55,397 bases of DNA from the NCBI GenBank assembly GCA_015058655.1, contig SVBX01000022.1, forward strand, positions 1 to 55,397, given 5' to 3'. Source of the stretch: Pseudoselenomonas ruminantium. Lineage in GTDB: Bacteria > Bacillota > Negativicutes > Selenomonadales > Selenomonadaceae. This document shows, in pieces, positions 7,921 to 16,833 of the stretch. The stretch's first letter is position 1. Each line of letters starts with the position of its first letter. The notes beneath the pieces are model-generated. The model was not told where the DNA came from, did not search any database, and worked only from the letters and a program-made list of their open reading frames with translations. A program made the translations under genes and the position numbers.

Positions 7921-7926
7921 CGATAG
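7900..7926 (+). promoter_or_regulatory. Putative sigma-28 (SigD/FliA) promoter for flgM
   Basis: TAAG (7900-7903), 15 nt, then TTCGATAG (7919-7926), close to the flagellar sigma consensus TAAA-N15-GCCGATAA. The -10 element lies 35 nt upstream of the flgM ATG. FlgM genes are often under this sigma factor. The overlap with the terminator makes the match less certain. Confidence 0.5.
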
Positions 7927-7960
7927 AAAAGGCAGAAGTAATAAGAAGGTGGTGAAAGCA

Positions 7961-8245
7961 ATGTATGTAAGCAATAACAGCGCCCTCCAGGCTCTGGCCA
8001 GCCTTTACAACAGCGACCAGGCAAGGAATGTGAAGCGCACCCATCAGCCAGAGGGCGCAAGCTTCAAGGATGAACTCGTTCTTTCCCAGGAGGCTCAGAA
8101 CTTCAGCGATATGCTCAATGAATTGAAGACCATGGATGAAGTTCGTGAGGACAAGGTGTCCGAGCTGGCCGGGCAGGTGGAGTCAGGTTCCTACGCACCG
8201 GATGTTACCGCTGTGGCAGAGCGCATCATGAACCTCAAGTTCTGA
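7961..8245 (+). CDS. flgM: Anti-sigma-28 factor FlgM
   Basis: A 94-residue protein that binds and silences the flagellar sigma factor until the hook is complete and FlgM is exported. The C-terminal half carries the FlgM pattern: DELVLSQEAQNF, then a helix, then VREDKVSELAGQVESGSY and AERIMNLKF. The N-terminus is polar and likely disordered, as expected for an exported anti-sigma factor. ATG 7961 is chosen since AAGGTGG lies about 9 nt before it; a GTG 12 bases earlier is possible. It is followed after 25 nt by flgN. Confidence 0.9.
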   Translation: MYVSNNSALQALASLYNSDQARNVKRTHQPEGASFKDELVLSQEAQNFSDMLNELKTMDEVREDKVSELAGQVESGSYAPDVTAVAERIMNLKF

Positions 8246-8270
8246 CAGTTCCTTATCTAGGAGGCATTAT

Positions 8271-8750
8271 ATGTGGCAAGAGCTTTTGACTATTTTGCGC
8301 AAGCTGGGCAATGATTACAGCGTCGTAGCAGCCCTGGGAAAAGAAAAGCATAAGGCCCTGGTGGGGGTGGATATGAAGACCCTGGACAGGCTGGTGAAGA
8401 GGGAAGCGGATATGGCAGCTTCCATCAAGAAAACTGAGTCTGCCCGGCAGGAATTATGTTTGAAGATCATCAAGTCATATCCCTCCATAACTCCTGACAT
8501 GAAGATGCAGGAAGCCTATCAGCTCGCAGGCCCCTTGGCCCGCGAGCTGAAGAGCGCCCATGAAAGTCTCTCCCTGCTGGTTGAGCAGGTAAAGAACCAG
8601 GCAGAGATCAACAACATCCTGGCTATGGGCGCTCTTGGGGCCGTGAATCAGCGTCTGGGCCAGATAGGCGGCGTGTCCGTGGACCCGGTGTATGGCCGGG
8701 GAGGCAGGGAACAGGTAAGCCACAGGAAAAATTTTGAATTCGATGCGTGA
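8271..8750 (+). CDS. flgN: Flagellar export chaperone FlgN
   Basis: A 159-residue, largely helical protein in the usual place between flgM and flgK. FlgN binds the C-termini of the hook-filament junction proteins FlgK and FlgL and delivers them to the export gate. The sequence is heptad-like (LTILRKLGNDYSVVAALGKEKHKAL... then a LARELKSAHESLSLLVEQVK coiled-coil), matching the FlgN fold, with a disordered tail. AGGAGG lies 6 nt before the ATG. A second protein of similar design follows immediately. Confidence 0.85.
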   Translation: MWQELLTILRKLGNDYSVVAALGKEKHKALVGVDMKTLDRLVKREADMAASIKKTESARQELCLKIIKSYPSITPDMKMQEAYQLAGPLARELKSAHESLSLLVEQVKNQAEINNILAMGALGAVNQRLGQIGGVSVDPVYGRGGREQVSHRKNFEFDA

Positions 8751-8788
8751 GATTTTCAGCAAATGCAGCAATTATCGAGGTAAAGCCT

Positions 8789-9286
8789 ATGGAAAAGCGG
8801 GAATCAGGCAATGCTCCTATGAAAGAAGCCGTTGCGCTCCTCAGAGAGCAGCTTATTCTGGGGAACAGCTGCGTGGATTGGCTGAAGGTATTGAAGGAAG
8901 CCCTGATCCATAACAGCGGGGGAGAGATCACAGGAGCCGTTCAGGCTCTGGAACCAGCGCTCGGAGACTATACGCGCCTTGAGGAAGCGCAGTCAGCTTT
9001 CCTGAAGGCACAGAAAAGCCCTCGCATGTCGGCCTTCGTAGCCAGCCAGCCGGACTCTGTGGAAAGGGATGTGGCCTTTCGGCTGGTGGACAAGGTGGCA
9101 GCTTTGGGAAAGAAGCTGCAGACAGACATTGCCTTGAATCAGGAACTCATGCAGCGCAGCAAGAAATACATTGATTTTCATGTGAACCTTATGAGCGGCG
9201 TACAAGCCGGCACGATTTATTCTGCCCCCGGTGGTCCCGGCAGGGACGGCGGGCGTGACAGGAAGATGTTTGATTCCAGCGTCTAG
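8789..9286 (+). CDS. FlgN-like helical flagellar protein (second copy)
   Basis: A 165-residue, mostly helical protein lying between flgN and flgK. It has FlgN-like size and heptad character (VALLREQLILGNSCVDWLKVLKEAL near the start, KKLQTDIALNQELMQRSKKYIDFHVNLM near the end), followed by a glycine-rich tail that resembles the tail of FlgN. I infer a second export chaperone, possibly splitting FlgK and FlgL duties; sequence similarity to FlgN is weak by eye. ATG 8789 is used because GAGGT precedes it; a GTG at 8747 overlapping flgN is an alternative start. Confidence 0.6.
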   Translation: MEKRESGNAPMKEAVALLREQLILGNSCVDWLKVLKEALIHNSGGEITGAVQALEPALGDYTRLEEAQSAFLKAQKSPRMSAFVASQPDSVERDVAFRLVDKVAALGKKLQTDIALNQELMQRSKKYIDFHVNLMSGVQAGTIYSAPGGPGRDGGRDRKMFDSSV

Positions 9287-9313
9287 GCGCTGTGCATAGA
9301 AAGAGGGATGAAG

Positions 9314-11140
9314 ATGCGTTCCACCTTTGCAGGCCTCAACACCATGGTACGGGGCATCAATGCCAACCAGCTCTCAGAGAATACCGTTGGGCACAATATC
9401 TCCAACGCCAATACCGAAGGCTATTCCCGCCAGCATGTGAACCTGGCAGCCGTGGACATGAGGAAGGAATCTGCTATCTATGGACAGGTAGCAGTTGGCC
9501 AGGGCGTGGACTCCACTTCCCTCACTCGTGCCCGGGATATATATGCAGATAAGCAGTACTGGAGTGAGAATTCCACAAGTGCTTACTATACTTCGCGGGC
9601 CAAGGAATATGACAAGATAGAGGCTATTTTCAATGATACCTCTCTTGAGAACATCCAAAATTCCGTGCAGGAGTTCTACAAGGCCTGGTCATCGCTGTCT
9701 GCTAATGCCAGTGATTCCTCCACCCGCATCACTGTGGTGGAGAAAGGCAAGGTATTAGCTGACCGTATTCACACTACGGCTCAGAAGATGCAGGAGCAGA
9801 TCGATGCTAACTACAAAGACATTGCTTTGAATATCACTAGGATAAATGATTACACCGACCAGATAGTACAGCTGAACCGTAGCATCATGAGTACTGAGGC
9901 CACGGGTTGCATGGCCAACGATTTGCGTGACCAGAGAGACTTGCTTGTAGACAAGCTTTCAAGTTTTGTAAATCTGAATATTTACGAAGACAGCAATGGC
10001 ATGTACAGTGTGGTTTCAAATGGTGTCTCTTTGGTGAATGGCATCAATAAGCTGACGTTGGAACTGTCTGATCCTGTTGCAAATGATGCTTATGGCATCA
10101 ATGATTATTCAATCATTCTAAAGGAATCTGGCATATCTTACCAGCCTACCAATGGTACATTGAAAGCGCAGATTGATCAGATAGAAGAGGATAAGTCCTA
10201 CATTGACTATTTGGCCAGAATGTCTGCTTTCATGCTTACGACATTTAATCATCAGCATATGCAGGGAATTGGCATAGATGAAGCTGAGTGTACTGCTACT
10301 TATGCCAAGATACTAGAAGATAAAACAACTGTAGATACCAATGTGCGTATTGTTACAGCTGAAGGGAATGTTCAGACAGGAACATCTGGCATCAATTTTT
10401 TTGGCGCTACAGATAAGGTATATAGCTGGGATGAGACTAATAAGTGTGTAATAGCCCATGAGTATACTAAAGGGTGGCACATGATGGTACAGGTTTATTC
10501 GCAGGAAGGATCTGTACCATATTATGGTCAAGGATTTGTGATGGCGAATAACAGTGAAACTGATCCTATTGATAGGACCATGAAGGCCATAGATATCATA
10601 GAGGAACTGAATGTAAGTACGCTCCTTACTGCTGAAAATGGGCAAAATAAAGTAGCTGCACGCAGTTGGGGATATACTGATACGTTAAGACTTTCGGAAG
10701 ACAAATTGCTGGCGGTGTACGATGGTTATTCCAAAGCGGAAGCTAATGGCACAGGTGATGGCACCAATGCAGTAGATATGAGCACTCTTTTCAATATGAA
10801 CCAGGAAAACTTAAAAATAGATTATGTAGCCCGCAAGTATACTGGTTGGAAAAATGAGACTCGATCAATTGGCACTATTTCGTTTGAAGCTTATTATAAC
10901 CAGCGCATGACCGCTCTGGGCAGCGATGCCGAGACTATGGATTCAAAGGTTAAGGCTCAGGATGAAGTGCTTATACAGGTCAATGAATGGCGCCAGTCCG
11001 TATCGGCGGTGAACTGGAATGAGGAACTCACCAATATGATTATGTTCCAGCAGGGCTACAGCGCCTGCTCAAGATGTCTCACTACCATGGATGAGATGCT
11101 GGACAGGCTTATCAACAGCACCGGCGTAGTTGGCAGATAA
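9314..11140 (+). CDS. flgK: Flagellar hook-associated protein 1 FlgK
   Basis: A 608-residue junction protein that joins hook and filament, exported by the flagellar type III system. The N-terminal rod/hook motif reads MRSTFAGLNTMVRGINANQ... then NTVGHNISNANTEGYSRQ. The C-terminal D0 helix ends VNWNEELTNMIMFQQGYSACSRCLTTMDEMLDRLIN, both diagnostic of FlgK. The middle (roughly residues 230-520) is visibly more A+T-rich than the ends, as expected for a variable exposed domain. The start is put at ATG 9314 because AAGAGGG sits just before an ATG at 9308, leaving the right spacing only for the second ATG. flgL follows after 48 nt. Confidence 0.95.
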   Translation: MRSTFAGLNTMVRGINANQLSENTVGHNISNANTEGYSRQHVNLAAVDMRKESAIYGQVAVGQGVDSTSLTRARDIYADKQYWSENSTSAYYTSRAKEYDKIEAIFNDTSLENIQNSVQEFYKAWSSLSANASDSSTRITVVEKGKVLADRIHTTAQKMQEQIDANYKDIALNITRINDYTDQIVQLNRSIMSTEATGCMANDLRDQRDLLVDKLSSFVNLNIYEDSNGMYSVVSNGVSLVNGINKLTLELSDPVANDAYGINDYSIILKESGISYQPTNGTLKAQIDQIEEDKSYIDYLARMSAFMLTTFNHQHMQGIGIDEAECTATYAKILEDKTTVDTNVRIVTAEGNVQTGTSGINFFGATDKVYSWDETNKCVIAHEYTKGWHMMVQVYSQEGSVPYYGQGFVMANNSETDPIDRTMKAIDIIEELNVSTLLTAENGQNKVAARSWGYTDTLRLSEDKLLAVYDGYSKAEANGTGDGTNAVDMSTLFNMNQENLKIDYVARKYTGWKNETRSIGTISFEAYYNQRMTALGSDAETMDSKVKAQDEVLIQVNEWRQSVSAVNWNEELTNMIMFQQGYSACSRCLTTMDEMLDRLINSTGVVGR

Positions 11141-11188
11141 CAGCATTAGCAGCAAAAGTCACAGTATCTGAAAGGATAGGTGGAGGCA

Positions 11189-12652
11189 ATGCGTGTAAGC
11201 AGTACTCAGATGATAGGTCGCTATCAAAAGCAACTTAATGATAGCTATGAAGACCAGGCAAAACTCATGGAACAGTCCGATGGAAGCAAACTTCACCGTC
11301 CTTCGGATGACTCCGTAAATTATTCCAAGTTCCTTCGTTATCAGAATACTGACACGGAAAACGACCAATATCAGAGCAATGTGAAGAACGGCATCTCCTG
11401 GATGAAGACTGCTGATGCGGCTATGGTGAATATGAAAGACATCCTCACCACACTTAACGAAAAGACCATCCAGGCCGCTACCGATACCAACGGCACCAGC
11501 GACATACAGGCCATCGGCAAAGAAGTGCTGGCCAAGGTTCAGGAGCTGGTGTCACTGGGCAACACCCAGCAGGGCGACCGTTACATGTTCGCCGGACAGA
11601 GCGACCTAGTACAACCATTCACAATTTCTGCTGACAAGCAATCAAGAGGTCTTGCCAAGACATTGGATGATGCTCAGGTCAATTTCTTCAGTACGGATGC
11701 TGATGGCGATGGAAATATGACCCAGATGCTTCAGTTGACAGGCAGTGATGGCAAAACATACTATATGAGTACTATCAGTGGTGCTGTTTACAGCCAAAGC
11801 TTTATGGATGATGGCTATAAGAGTGTCATTGCAAGTGGGCGCGAGAGTAAGAAAGTAGATACGAAGCTGGTATATGATCCTAATGACTCCACAAAGGTCA
11901 TCGGCGCCGAGAAAGGTGAAGATGCCTTAGGTATCATTGATGGATGGGCATCTGGTGCAAGGAATGTAGCAGACTATTTTAGATCCAACGGAGTGGTATT
12001 ATTTAACCCCGATGAGGAACTTGACCCGGATAAGACATATGATGAATATAGGACCGAGGGAAAATATCCTCCCGGTCCCGGTGTCATTAAAGTAACAGAC
12101 GAAAATGGAGAAGAGCAAACTATCAAATTGAAGTTCGCAGCTATTGAGCAATATGTGGTGGAGTATAACGGCGATAACAAGAAAATCTCTATGGTCAAGC
12201 GCAATGGTGCCACTGATCCTACAGCAGATACAGTGAATGTCACTGGGCAGATGCTATTTGGCTCTGATATCTTTGACAACACTCGTTCCGGCAATCAGGT
12301 GAATAAGAATCCTTCCGGCACAGCTGCACTCAATGACATGCTTATGCTAGCCGCTAAGATGGAGGCTGGCGATGCCCGTTGGTTGTCCTCCGACGGTATT
12401 ACCGTTTCGGACAAGGCTCACTATCAGGTCATCGAAGCTGAGACAACTGCTGCTGCCCGCCAGAATGTCTACGACAGCGTTTCTACCATGCTTGACAAGC
12501 AGAACGAGACCATCACCGAAGACATCAGCAACTGCAGTGATGCAGATGTGGCCCGCCTGGCCATTGACCTTATGACCATGCAGACCATCTACAATATGTC
12601 GCTGTCTGTTGGCTCAAGGATTCTTCCTCAGTCGCTAGCTGATTACTTGTAA
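11189..12652 (+). CDS. flgL: Flagellar hook-associated protein 3 FlgL
   Basis: A 487-residue junction protein that sits between FlgK and flagellin. The N-terminus is MRVSSTQMIGRYQKQLNDSY followed by the flagellin-like GSKLHRPSDDSVNYSKFLRY, and the C-terminus ends with helices homologous to flagellin (DADVARLAIDLMTMQTIYNMSL). It is longer than the roughly 300-residue enteric FlgL because of a central inserted domain that is A+T-richer than the rest. GGTGGAGG precedes ATG 11189; a GTG at 11180 overlaps that ribosome site and is less likely. Confidence 0.93.
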   Translation: MRVSSTQMIGRYQKQLNDSYEDQAKLMEQSDGSKLHRPSDDSVNYSKFLRYQNTDTENDQYQSNVKNGISWMKTADAAMVNMKDILTTLNEKTIQAATDTNGTSDIQAIGKEVLAKVQELVSLGNTQQGDRYMFAGQSDLVQPFTISADKQSRGLAKTLDDAQVNFFSTDADGDGNMTQMLQLTGSDGKTYYMSTISGAVYSQSFMDDGYKSVIASGRESKKVDTKLVYDPNDSTKVIGAEKGEDALGIIDGWASGARNVADYFRSNGVVLFNPDEELDPDKTYDEYRTEGKYPPGPGVIKVTDENGEEQTIKLKFAAIEQYVVEYNGDNKKISMVKRNGATDPTADTVNVTGQMLFGSDIFDNTRSGNQVNKNPSGTAALNDMLMLAAKMEAGDARWLSSDGITVSDKAHYQVIEAETTAAARQNVYDSVSTMLDKQNETITEDISNCSDADVARLAIDLMTMQTIYNMSLSVGSRILPQSLADYL

Positions 12653-12704
12653 ATTTAATAATGAATTAGCAGGAATTTAAGAGTGGGAGGGGGAATAAAA
12701 AGAT

Positions 12705-13283
12705 ATGTTGCGATTGAATATCCGTCAGACCTTTACGCAGATAGGAATTCGCACGCAACTGTCCACTCTGTCAACGCATTATATAAAACCTGAAGCCCAT
12801 ACGGAGTATGTGGCACCCAGGTCAAATATGGGGACAACTCAGCCAAAGTTGGATATTAATAGCTATCCCAGCCGCCACTCGTATGGTCACAGCACCAATG
12901 ATGACCTTACCCGCGCGGCTGGGCAGCGTGGCTTGCAGGACTTGCAGGCGGCCATCAAGAAGCATAACCATGATGGGCTGGCCATGGCAAATAGCGGAGC
13001 CAAGAAAGGCCACGATGAGATAGCAGCCCAGGCCAAGCAGCACATTGCCCAGTTCGCTGCCAAGCGGCGCTATCTGGAGGCCAGGTTCATACCGAATCCA
13101 GAGATACATTACACCCCCAGCCAGGTGGTGGGTACGCCTGACGAGGGAAAGTATGACTGGACTGTGCAGACGCAGTCCAAGGCAGATGTGCAGTACAACC
13201 CCGGCAAGGTTGAGACCTACATTGCGCAGCAGGGAGGCGTGCGGCAGTGGACTACCGAAGGAAAATATGATATCTATGCTTAA
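12705..13283 (+). CDS. yviE: Flagellar-cluster protein YviE-like (DUF6470)
   Basis: A 192-residue protein between flgL and fliW, the position of yviE in Bacillus subtilis. The start MLRLNIRQTFTQIGIRT and later tyrosine/glutamine repeats such as KYDWTVQTQSKADVQYNPGKVE are typical of the DUF6470 family. Function is unknown; the conserved linkage suggests a role in filament or hook assembly or its control. GGGAGGGGG precedes the ATG. No signal peptide or membrane segment is visible. Confidence 0.75.
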   Translation: MLRLNIRQTFTQIGIRTQLSTLSTHYIKPEAHTEYVAPRSNMGTTQPKLDINSYPSRHSYGHSTNDDLTRAAGQRGLQDLQAAIKKHNHDGLAMANSGAKKGHDEIAAQAKQHIAQFAAKRRYLEARFIPNPEIHYTPSQVVGTPDEGKYDWTVQTQSKADVQYNPGKVETYIAQQGGVRQWTTEGKYDIYA

Positions 13284-13309
13284 TTCTTCATTTTAGATGG
13301 AGGCACACT

Positions 13310-13750
13310 ATGAGAAAAGTCGATACCCTGCGTTTTGGCACCATTGAGATTGAGGAGGACAAGATTACTCACTTCGCCCATGGCATACCTGCCTTTGAGG
13401 AAGAAAAGGAATTTGTCATCATTCCTTATGACAGTGAAAGTCCTTATCTCTTCATGCAGTCCTTATCCACCCCGGATCTGGCATTCCTCATCACTATCCC
13501 CTTCCTGTTCTTTCCGGACTATGAGTTTGAGCTGGATGATGCAGTACAGAAAGAATTGGGCATCAAAGACCAGGAGGATATGCTGATTTATGCCATCATC
13601 ACCATACCCCAGGGCAGGATTGAGGACATGACCGCTAATCTCACGGCGCCTGTAGTTCTGAACAAAAAGACCATGCAGGCCAAGCAGGTGGTGCTGGAAA
13701 AGGGCGGCTACACGACGAAGCACAGATTGTTCCCAGAAAAGAAAAAGTAG
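13310..13750 (+). CDS. fliW: Flagellar assembly factor FliW
   Basis: A 146-residue FliW. In Bacillus and Campylobacter FliW binds either flagellin or CsrA: when cytoplasmic flagellin is low, FliW is held by flagellin less, frees CsrA from repression duty, and so couples flagellin translation to export. Family motifs seen are GIPAFEEEKEFVII near residue 26, the LAFLITIPFLFFPDYEFEL core, and NLTAPVVLNKKTMQAKQVVL near the end. It precedes csrA by about 140 nt, with an R2 repeat between them. Confidence 0.95.
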   Translation: MRKVDTLRFGTIEIEEDKITHFAHGIPAFEEEKEFVIIPYDSESPYLFMQSLSTPDLAFLITIPFLFFPDYEFELDDAVQKELGIKDQEDMLIYAIITIPQGRIEDMTANLTAPVVLNKKTMQAKQVVLEKGGYTTKHRLFPEKKK

Positions 13751-13781
13751 AACAAGAAAATGCAGCTTTGTAGCAGAACAT

Positions 13782-13843
13782 GCCTCCACCGCTTGCGGGG
13801 GAGGGGGACCGCCGAAGGCGGTGGAAGGGGGGCTTCGTGAGCC
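13782..13843. repeat. Diverged R2 palindromic repeat between fliW and csrA
   Basis: CCTCCACCGC, a G-rich stretch, then GGGACCGCCGAAGGCGGTGG and GGGGGG: the same building plan as R2 copies at 20717, 39049, 39392 and 39799, with substitutions. It separates fliW from csrA and may form a strong hairpin in their transcript. Confidence 0.6.
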
Positions 13844-13888
13844 AACTTTTATTGTTTTGCTATATCACACTAAGGAGGATACCACTAT

Positions 13889-14122
13889 ATGCTAGTACTT
13901 ACCCGCAAACCAAGACAGCAGATCATGATAGGTGATGACATTGTAATAAATGTCGTCGAAGTGCAGGGCGAAAATGTCCGACTGGCCATAGATGCCCCCA
14001 GGGAGATAAAGATTTATCGTGGGGAAATCTACCGTGCTATCCAGGAGGAGAACCAGAAAGCGGCTGCTCCGGTGCCACAGAATCTGGATTTCAGCTCGGT
14101 GATGCCTCCGCGTGAATCCTGA
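13889..14122 (+). CDS. csrA: Carbon storage regulator CsrA
   Basis: A 77-residue RNA-binding dimer that represses translation by covering ribosome sites. The sequence follows the family from the first residue (MLVLTRKPRQQIMIGDDIVI, then VRLAIDAPREIKIYRGEIY), including Arg in the KIYRGEIY strand used for RNA contact. The C-terminal tail is extended as in flagellated Firmicutes. It is paired with fliW, and good CsrA-site matches lie in the fliC leader, so a FliW-CsrA-flagellin circuit is expected. AAGGAGG precedes the ATG. Confidence 0.97.
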   Translation: MLVLTRKPRQQIMIGDDIVINVVEVQGENVRLAIDAPREIKIYRGEIYRAIQEENQKAAAPVPQNLDFSSVMPPRES

Positions 14123-14137
14123 AGGGAAATTGGTATA

Positions 14138-14158
14138 GTAAACGCTGATGGCGTTTAG
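14138..14158. other. Short palindrome between csrA and flaG
   Basis: TAAACGC (14139-14145) and GCGTTTA (14151-14157) form a small perfect inverted repeat 75 nt upstream of flaG. It could be a weak hairpin or an operator; its half-site resembles the GTAAACGC motif seen in the galactose region, which may be coincidence. Confidence 0.4.
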
Positions 14159-14232
14159 TATATATGCAGGGAGGCCGTCCAAGCGGCAGGTGTTGGTTAG
14201 GGACAACTTTTATTATCTATGGAGGGATAAAC

Positions 14233-14661
14233 ATGATTGGGAGAGTCAATGATGTAGTTTCTGGCGCTGTGGTAATCGGTGCCATGACTCATGACAATGC
14301 TGCTGGGACGGCAGCGCAGCAGCAACAGGATCAGGATGGCGCTGTATCTTCTGTTGATTCCTTGCAGAATCCGCAGGAAGAGGAGATGGGCGTGCAGGAA
14401 ACTGTAGAAGCCAATGCCCAGAATAAGGAAGAGCCGAATGAAGAAGACATGCAGCAGATGATGAAGGAGCTCAACGAGCTCATGAGCCGCATCAACTGCA
14501 ATCTGGAATTCAGCTATCACAAAGAAGTAAATGTCATGTCCGTCAAGATGATCGACAAGGCCACCAATGAAGTCATCAAAGAACTTCCGCCTGAAGAGAT
14601 GATTGACAACATGATCCAGGCCAAGGACTGGATAGGCGCATTCCTCGATAAGAATGCTTGA
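14233..14661 (+). CDS. flaG: FlaG family flagellar protein
   Basis: A 142-residue FlaG protein, which influences filament length in several bacteria. The conserved C-terminal half is present: LNELMSRINCNLEFSYHKE, then VMSVKMIDKATNEVIKELPPEEMIDNM. The N-terminal half is glutamine/glutamate-rich and low in complexity. ATG 14233 is used because GGAGGG lies 6 nt upstream; an in-frame ATG 69 nt earlier lacks a ribosome site. It precedes fliD by 13 nt, the usual order. Confidence 0.9.
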   Translation: MIGRVNDVVSGAVVIGAMTHDNAAGTAAQQQQDQDGAVSSVDSLQNPQEEEMGVQETVEANAQNKEEPNEEDMQQMMKELNELMSRINCNLEFSYHKEVNVMSVKMIDKATNEVIKELPPEEMIDNMIQAKDWIGAFLDKNA

Positions 14662-14674
14662 GGAGGTGTGATTC

Positions 14675-16624
14675 ATGAGTGCAACAGGTATATATGGTCT
14701 CTCAGGCTCCGGCATCGATGTCGACTCCATGGTAAAAGTCGGCATGCTGACCAAGCAAAATGAGTATGACCGCATGTACAAAAAAGAAGTCCGGCAGGAG
14801 TGGACGAAGGAAGCCTACGCCAACCTCTACTCAGACCTCACCACCTTCACGACTTCTACTATGTCGAAGTACAAGCTATCTGGGACATTGAATCCGCAGA
14901 CGGTGAGTTCCTCCAAGTCTGAGGTGGCTACTGCTACGGCCAATGCTGATGCGGCGGCTATGACCCATTATGTGAAGGTCAACAGCATGTCCTCCAATGC
15001 CTACATGCTGACAGGCAACGAGGGTATAACTCGCACTGATTCCGAGCAGGCGGGCAGTATCTATCTGCGTGACCTGATAGACACTTCCAAGCTGGGGGAG
15101 AAGGGCTTGAAATTCACTGTAGCCGATGGCAGCAAGGTGACCGATGAAGAAACTGGTGAAGAAAAGTTAAAGACTGTCGCCGTCGAAATCACCTATGACC
15201 AGATTATGAAGGACAATCAGACCCTCAACGATCTGGCTTCAGCTTTCAGCAATGCAGGGCTGAATATCAAGGGCAGCTATGATGCCAATAACGACAGCTT
15301 CTCCCTGTACAACATCAATGGCGGCAGTGGCAATGGTGTCTATATTAAGGCCGATGACGATGCTGCGGCTCAGATGCTGGGCAATCTGAACCTGCACAGG
15401 ATGAATGTGGAGGCCGATGGTACCAGCAGCTTGGGTGTTGACGCGATGAAGTTCGATGGAGATTACGAGGAAACCCTGTCGGAGGAGTCCCTGAACATAA
15501 ATGCCTCTGCAGTCAGTTATGATGAGGCGAGCAGGACTTACTCCAGGCTTACCATCAATGGCAAGGCAGCTGAAATAAAACTGGTTGCGGATGAATCAGA
15601 TGTTGCGACTGTGACTATAGATGGAAAGGACTATGATGCCAGATTCTCCAAGGGCGAAGATGGCACGCTTTCCTTCAATATGGATTACTCCGTTGACACT
15701 AAGGGGACTGCGACCACCACTGTAGCGTATGATTTCACCCTTTCGAATTCTGGTGTAAGCTACAGTGCTGAGGGTACCGCCACTACGACCTTGACCGATA
15801 CGGACAAAATGAATGGTATGGCTGGCAAGGATGCTTCCGTCACCATCGACGGCAAGGACTACACCACCAATACCAACAAGCTTACTGTCAGCAACGTGAC
15901 ATACTCCTTCTTGGGTGTGGGCACCTCCACCATGACGGTTTCGCAGGACACCGAGAAGCTGGTGGAGAATGTCAAGGGCTTTGTGGAGGATTATAATAAG
16001 CTGCTCGACAAGCTCAATGATATGTACAATGAGCAGAAGTACTCCGACTATGATGTGCTTACCGAGTCACAGAAGAAGGCCATGACAGAGGAGCAGATTG
16101 AGAAGTGGGAGGAAAAGGCCAAGAGTGGCCTCATGCGCCGCAACGAGTATGTTGGCAAGCTCATCAGCGACCTGCGCGAAGCCGTCTACACCCCGGTGGA
16201 TTCTGTAGATGGCAAGTACCATACCATGATGTCCCTAGGTATAGAGTCCAAGACGGATAGAGGGCATTTGAAGCTTGACGAGGACAAGCTGAGGAAAGTC
16301 ATTGCCGAAGACCCGGATATCGTCTATCAGATGCTAGGCAATCTGGACAAAGATGATGACTACAACAAAAACGGCGTCGTCCAGCGCGTCAGCGATGTGG
16401 CCAACAAGGCCATGAAGTCCATCAAGTCCTACGCCGGCACCTCTACTGAGGTAGCAGACGGCAGTAACCTGGGCAAGCTCATTCAGGACATGCAGCAGAA
16501 GATGAGCAACTTCAAGGTCATGATGAATGCCTTTGAAAGCGCCCTGTATAAGAGATATGACAAAATGGAGTCCGCCATCCAGAAGCTGGGCATGCAGTTG
16601 GGGTATATCACCGGCGGCCAGTGA
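14675..16624 (+). CDS. fliD: Flagellar filament cap protein FliD (HAP2)
   Basis: A 649-residue cap protein that folds incoming flagellin at the filament tip. The N-terminal FliD domain (YGLSGSGIDVDSMVKVGM, then EVRQEWTKEAYANLYSDLTTF) and the C-terminal D0/D1 helices (LVENVKGFVEDYNKLLDKLND; FKVMMNAFESALYKRYDKMESAIQKLGMQLGYI) are clear. The middle is a threonine-rich, exposed region with repeated beta-strand wording (VTIDGKDYDARF and VTIDGKDYTTNT). It is longer than enteric FliD (about 470), consistent with extra surface domains. AGGAGGTG precedes the ATG. Confidence 0.95.
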   Translation: MSATGIYGLSGSGIDVDSMVKVGMLTKQNEYDRMYKKEVRQEWTKEAYANLYSDLTTFTTSTMSKYKLSGTLNPQTVSSSKSEVATATANADAAAMTHYVKVNSMSSNAYMLTGNEGITRTDSEQAGSIYLRDLIDTSKLGEKGLKFTVADGSKVTDEETGEEKLKTVAVEITYDQIMKDNQTLNDLASAFSNAGLNIKGSYDANNDSFSLYNINGGSGNGVYIKADDDAAAQMLGNLNLHRMNVEADGTSSLGVDAMKFDGDYEETLSEESLNINASAVSYDEASRTYSRLTINGKAAEIKLVADESDVATVTIDGKDYDARFSKGEDGTLSFNMDYSVDTKGTATTTVAYDFTLSNSGVSYSAEGTATTTLTDTDKMNGMAGKDASVTIDGKDYTTNTNKLTVSNVTYSFLGVGTSTMTVSQDTEKLVENVKGFVEDYNKLLDKLNDMYNEQKYSDYDVLTESQKKAMTEEQIEKWEEKAKSGLMRRNEYVGKLISDLREAVYTPVDSVDGKYHTMMSLGIESKTDRGHLKLDEDKLRKVIAEDPDIVYQMLGNLDKDDDYNKNGVVQRVSDVANKAMKSIKSYAGTSTEVADGSNLGKLIQDMQQKMSNFKVMMNAFESALYKRYDKMESAIQKLGMQLGYITGGQ

Positions 16625-16655
16625 TAGTATACTGAATGTCAAGAGCGGTGGCAAT

Positions 16656-16791
16656 TAGCCTTCCCCTTTGGGGAAGGTGCCCCGTAGGGGCGGATGAGGT
16701 GGGACATTTCAAGCTATGTTAGCTATACGAGTTTGGCCGCACCTCATCCGTCAGCCCTTCGGGCCGCCACCTTCCCCTTAAGGGGAAGGCT
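16656..16791. repeat. R1 palindromic repeat, paired inverted copies
   Basis: A 136-bp foldback between fliD and fliS with arms TAGCCTTCCCC... and ...GGGGAAGGCT and inner GGATGAGGTG/CACCTCATCC. It is the same design as 3322-3456. Confidence 0.85.
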
Positions 16792-16833
16792 TTGTAGGAT
16801 ACCGCCAAAATAACAAAACATGGGGAGGATACT

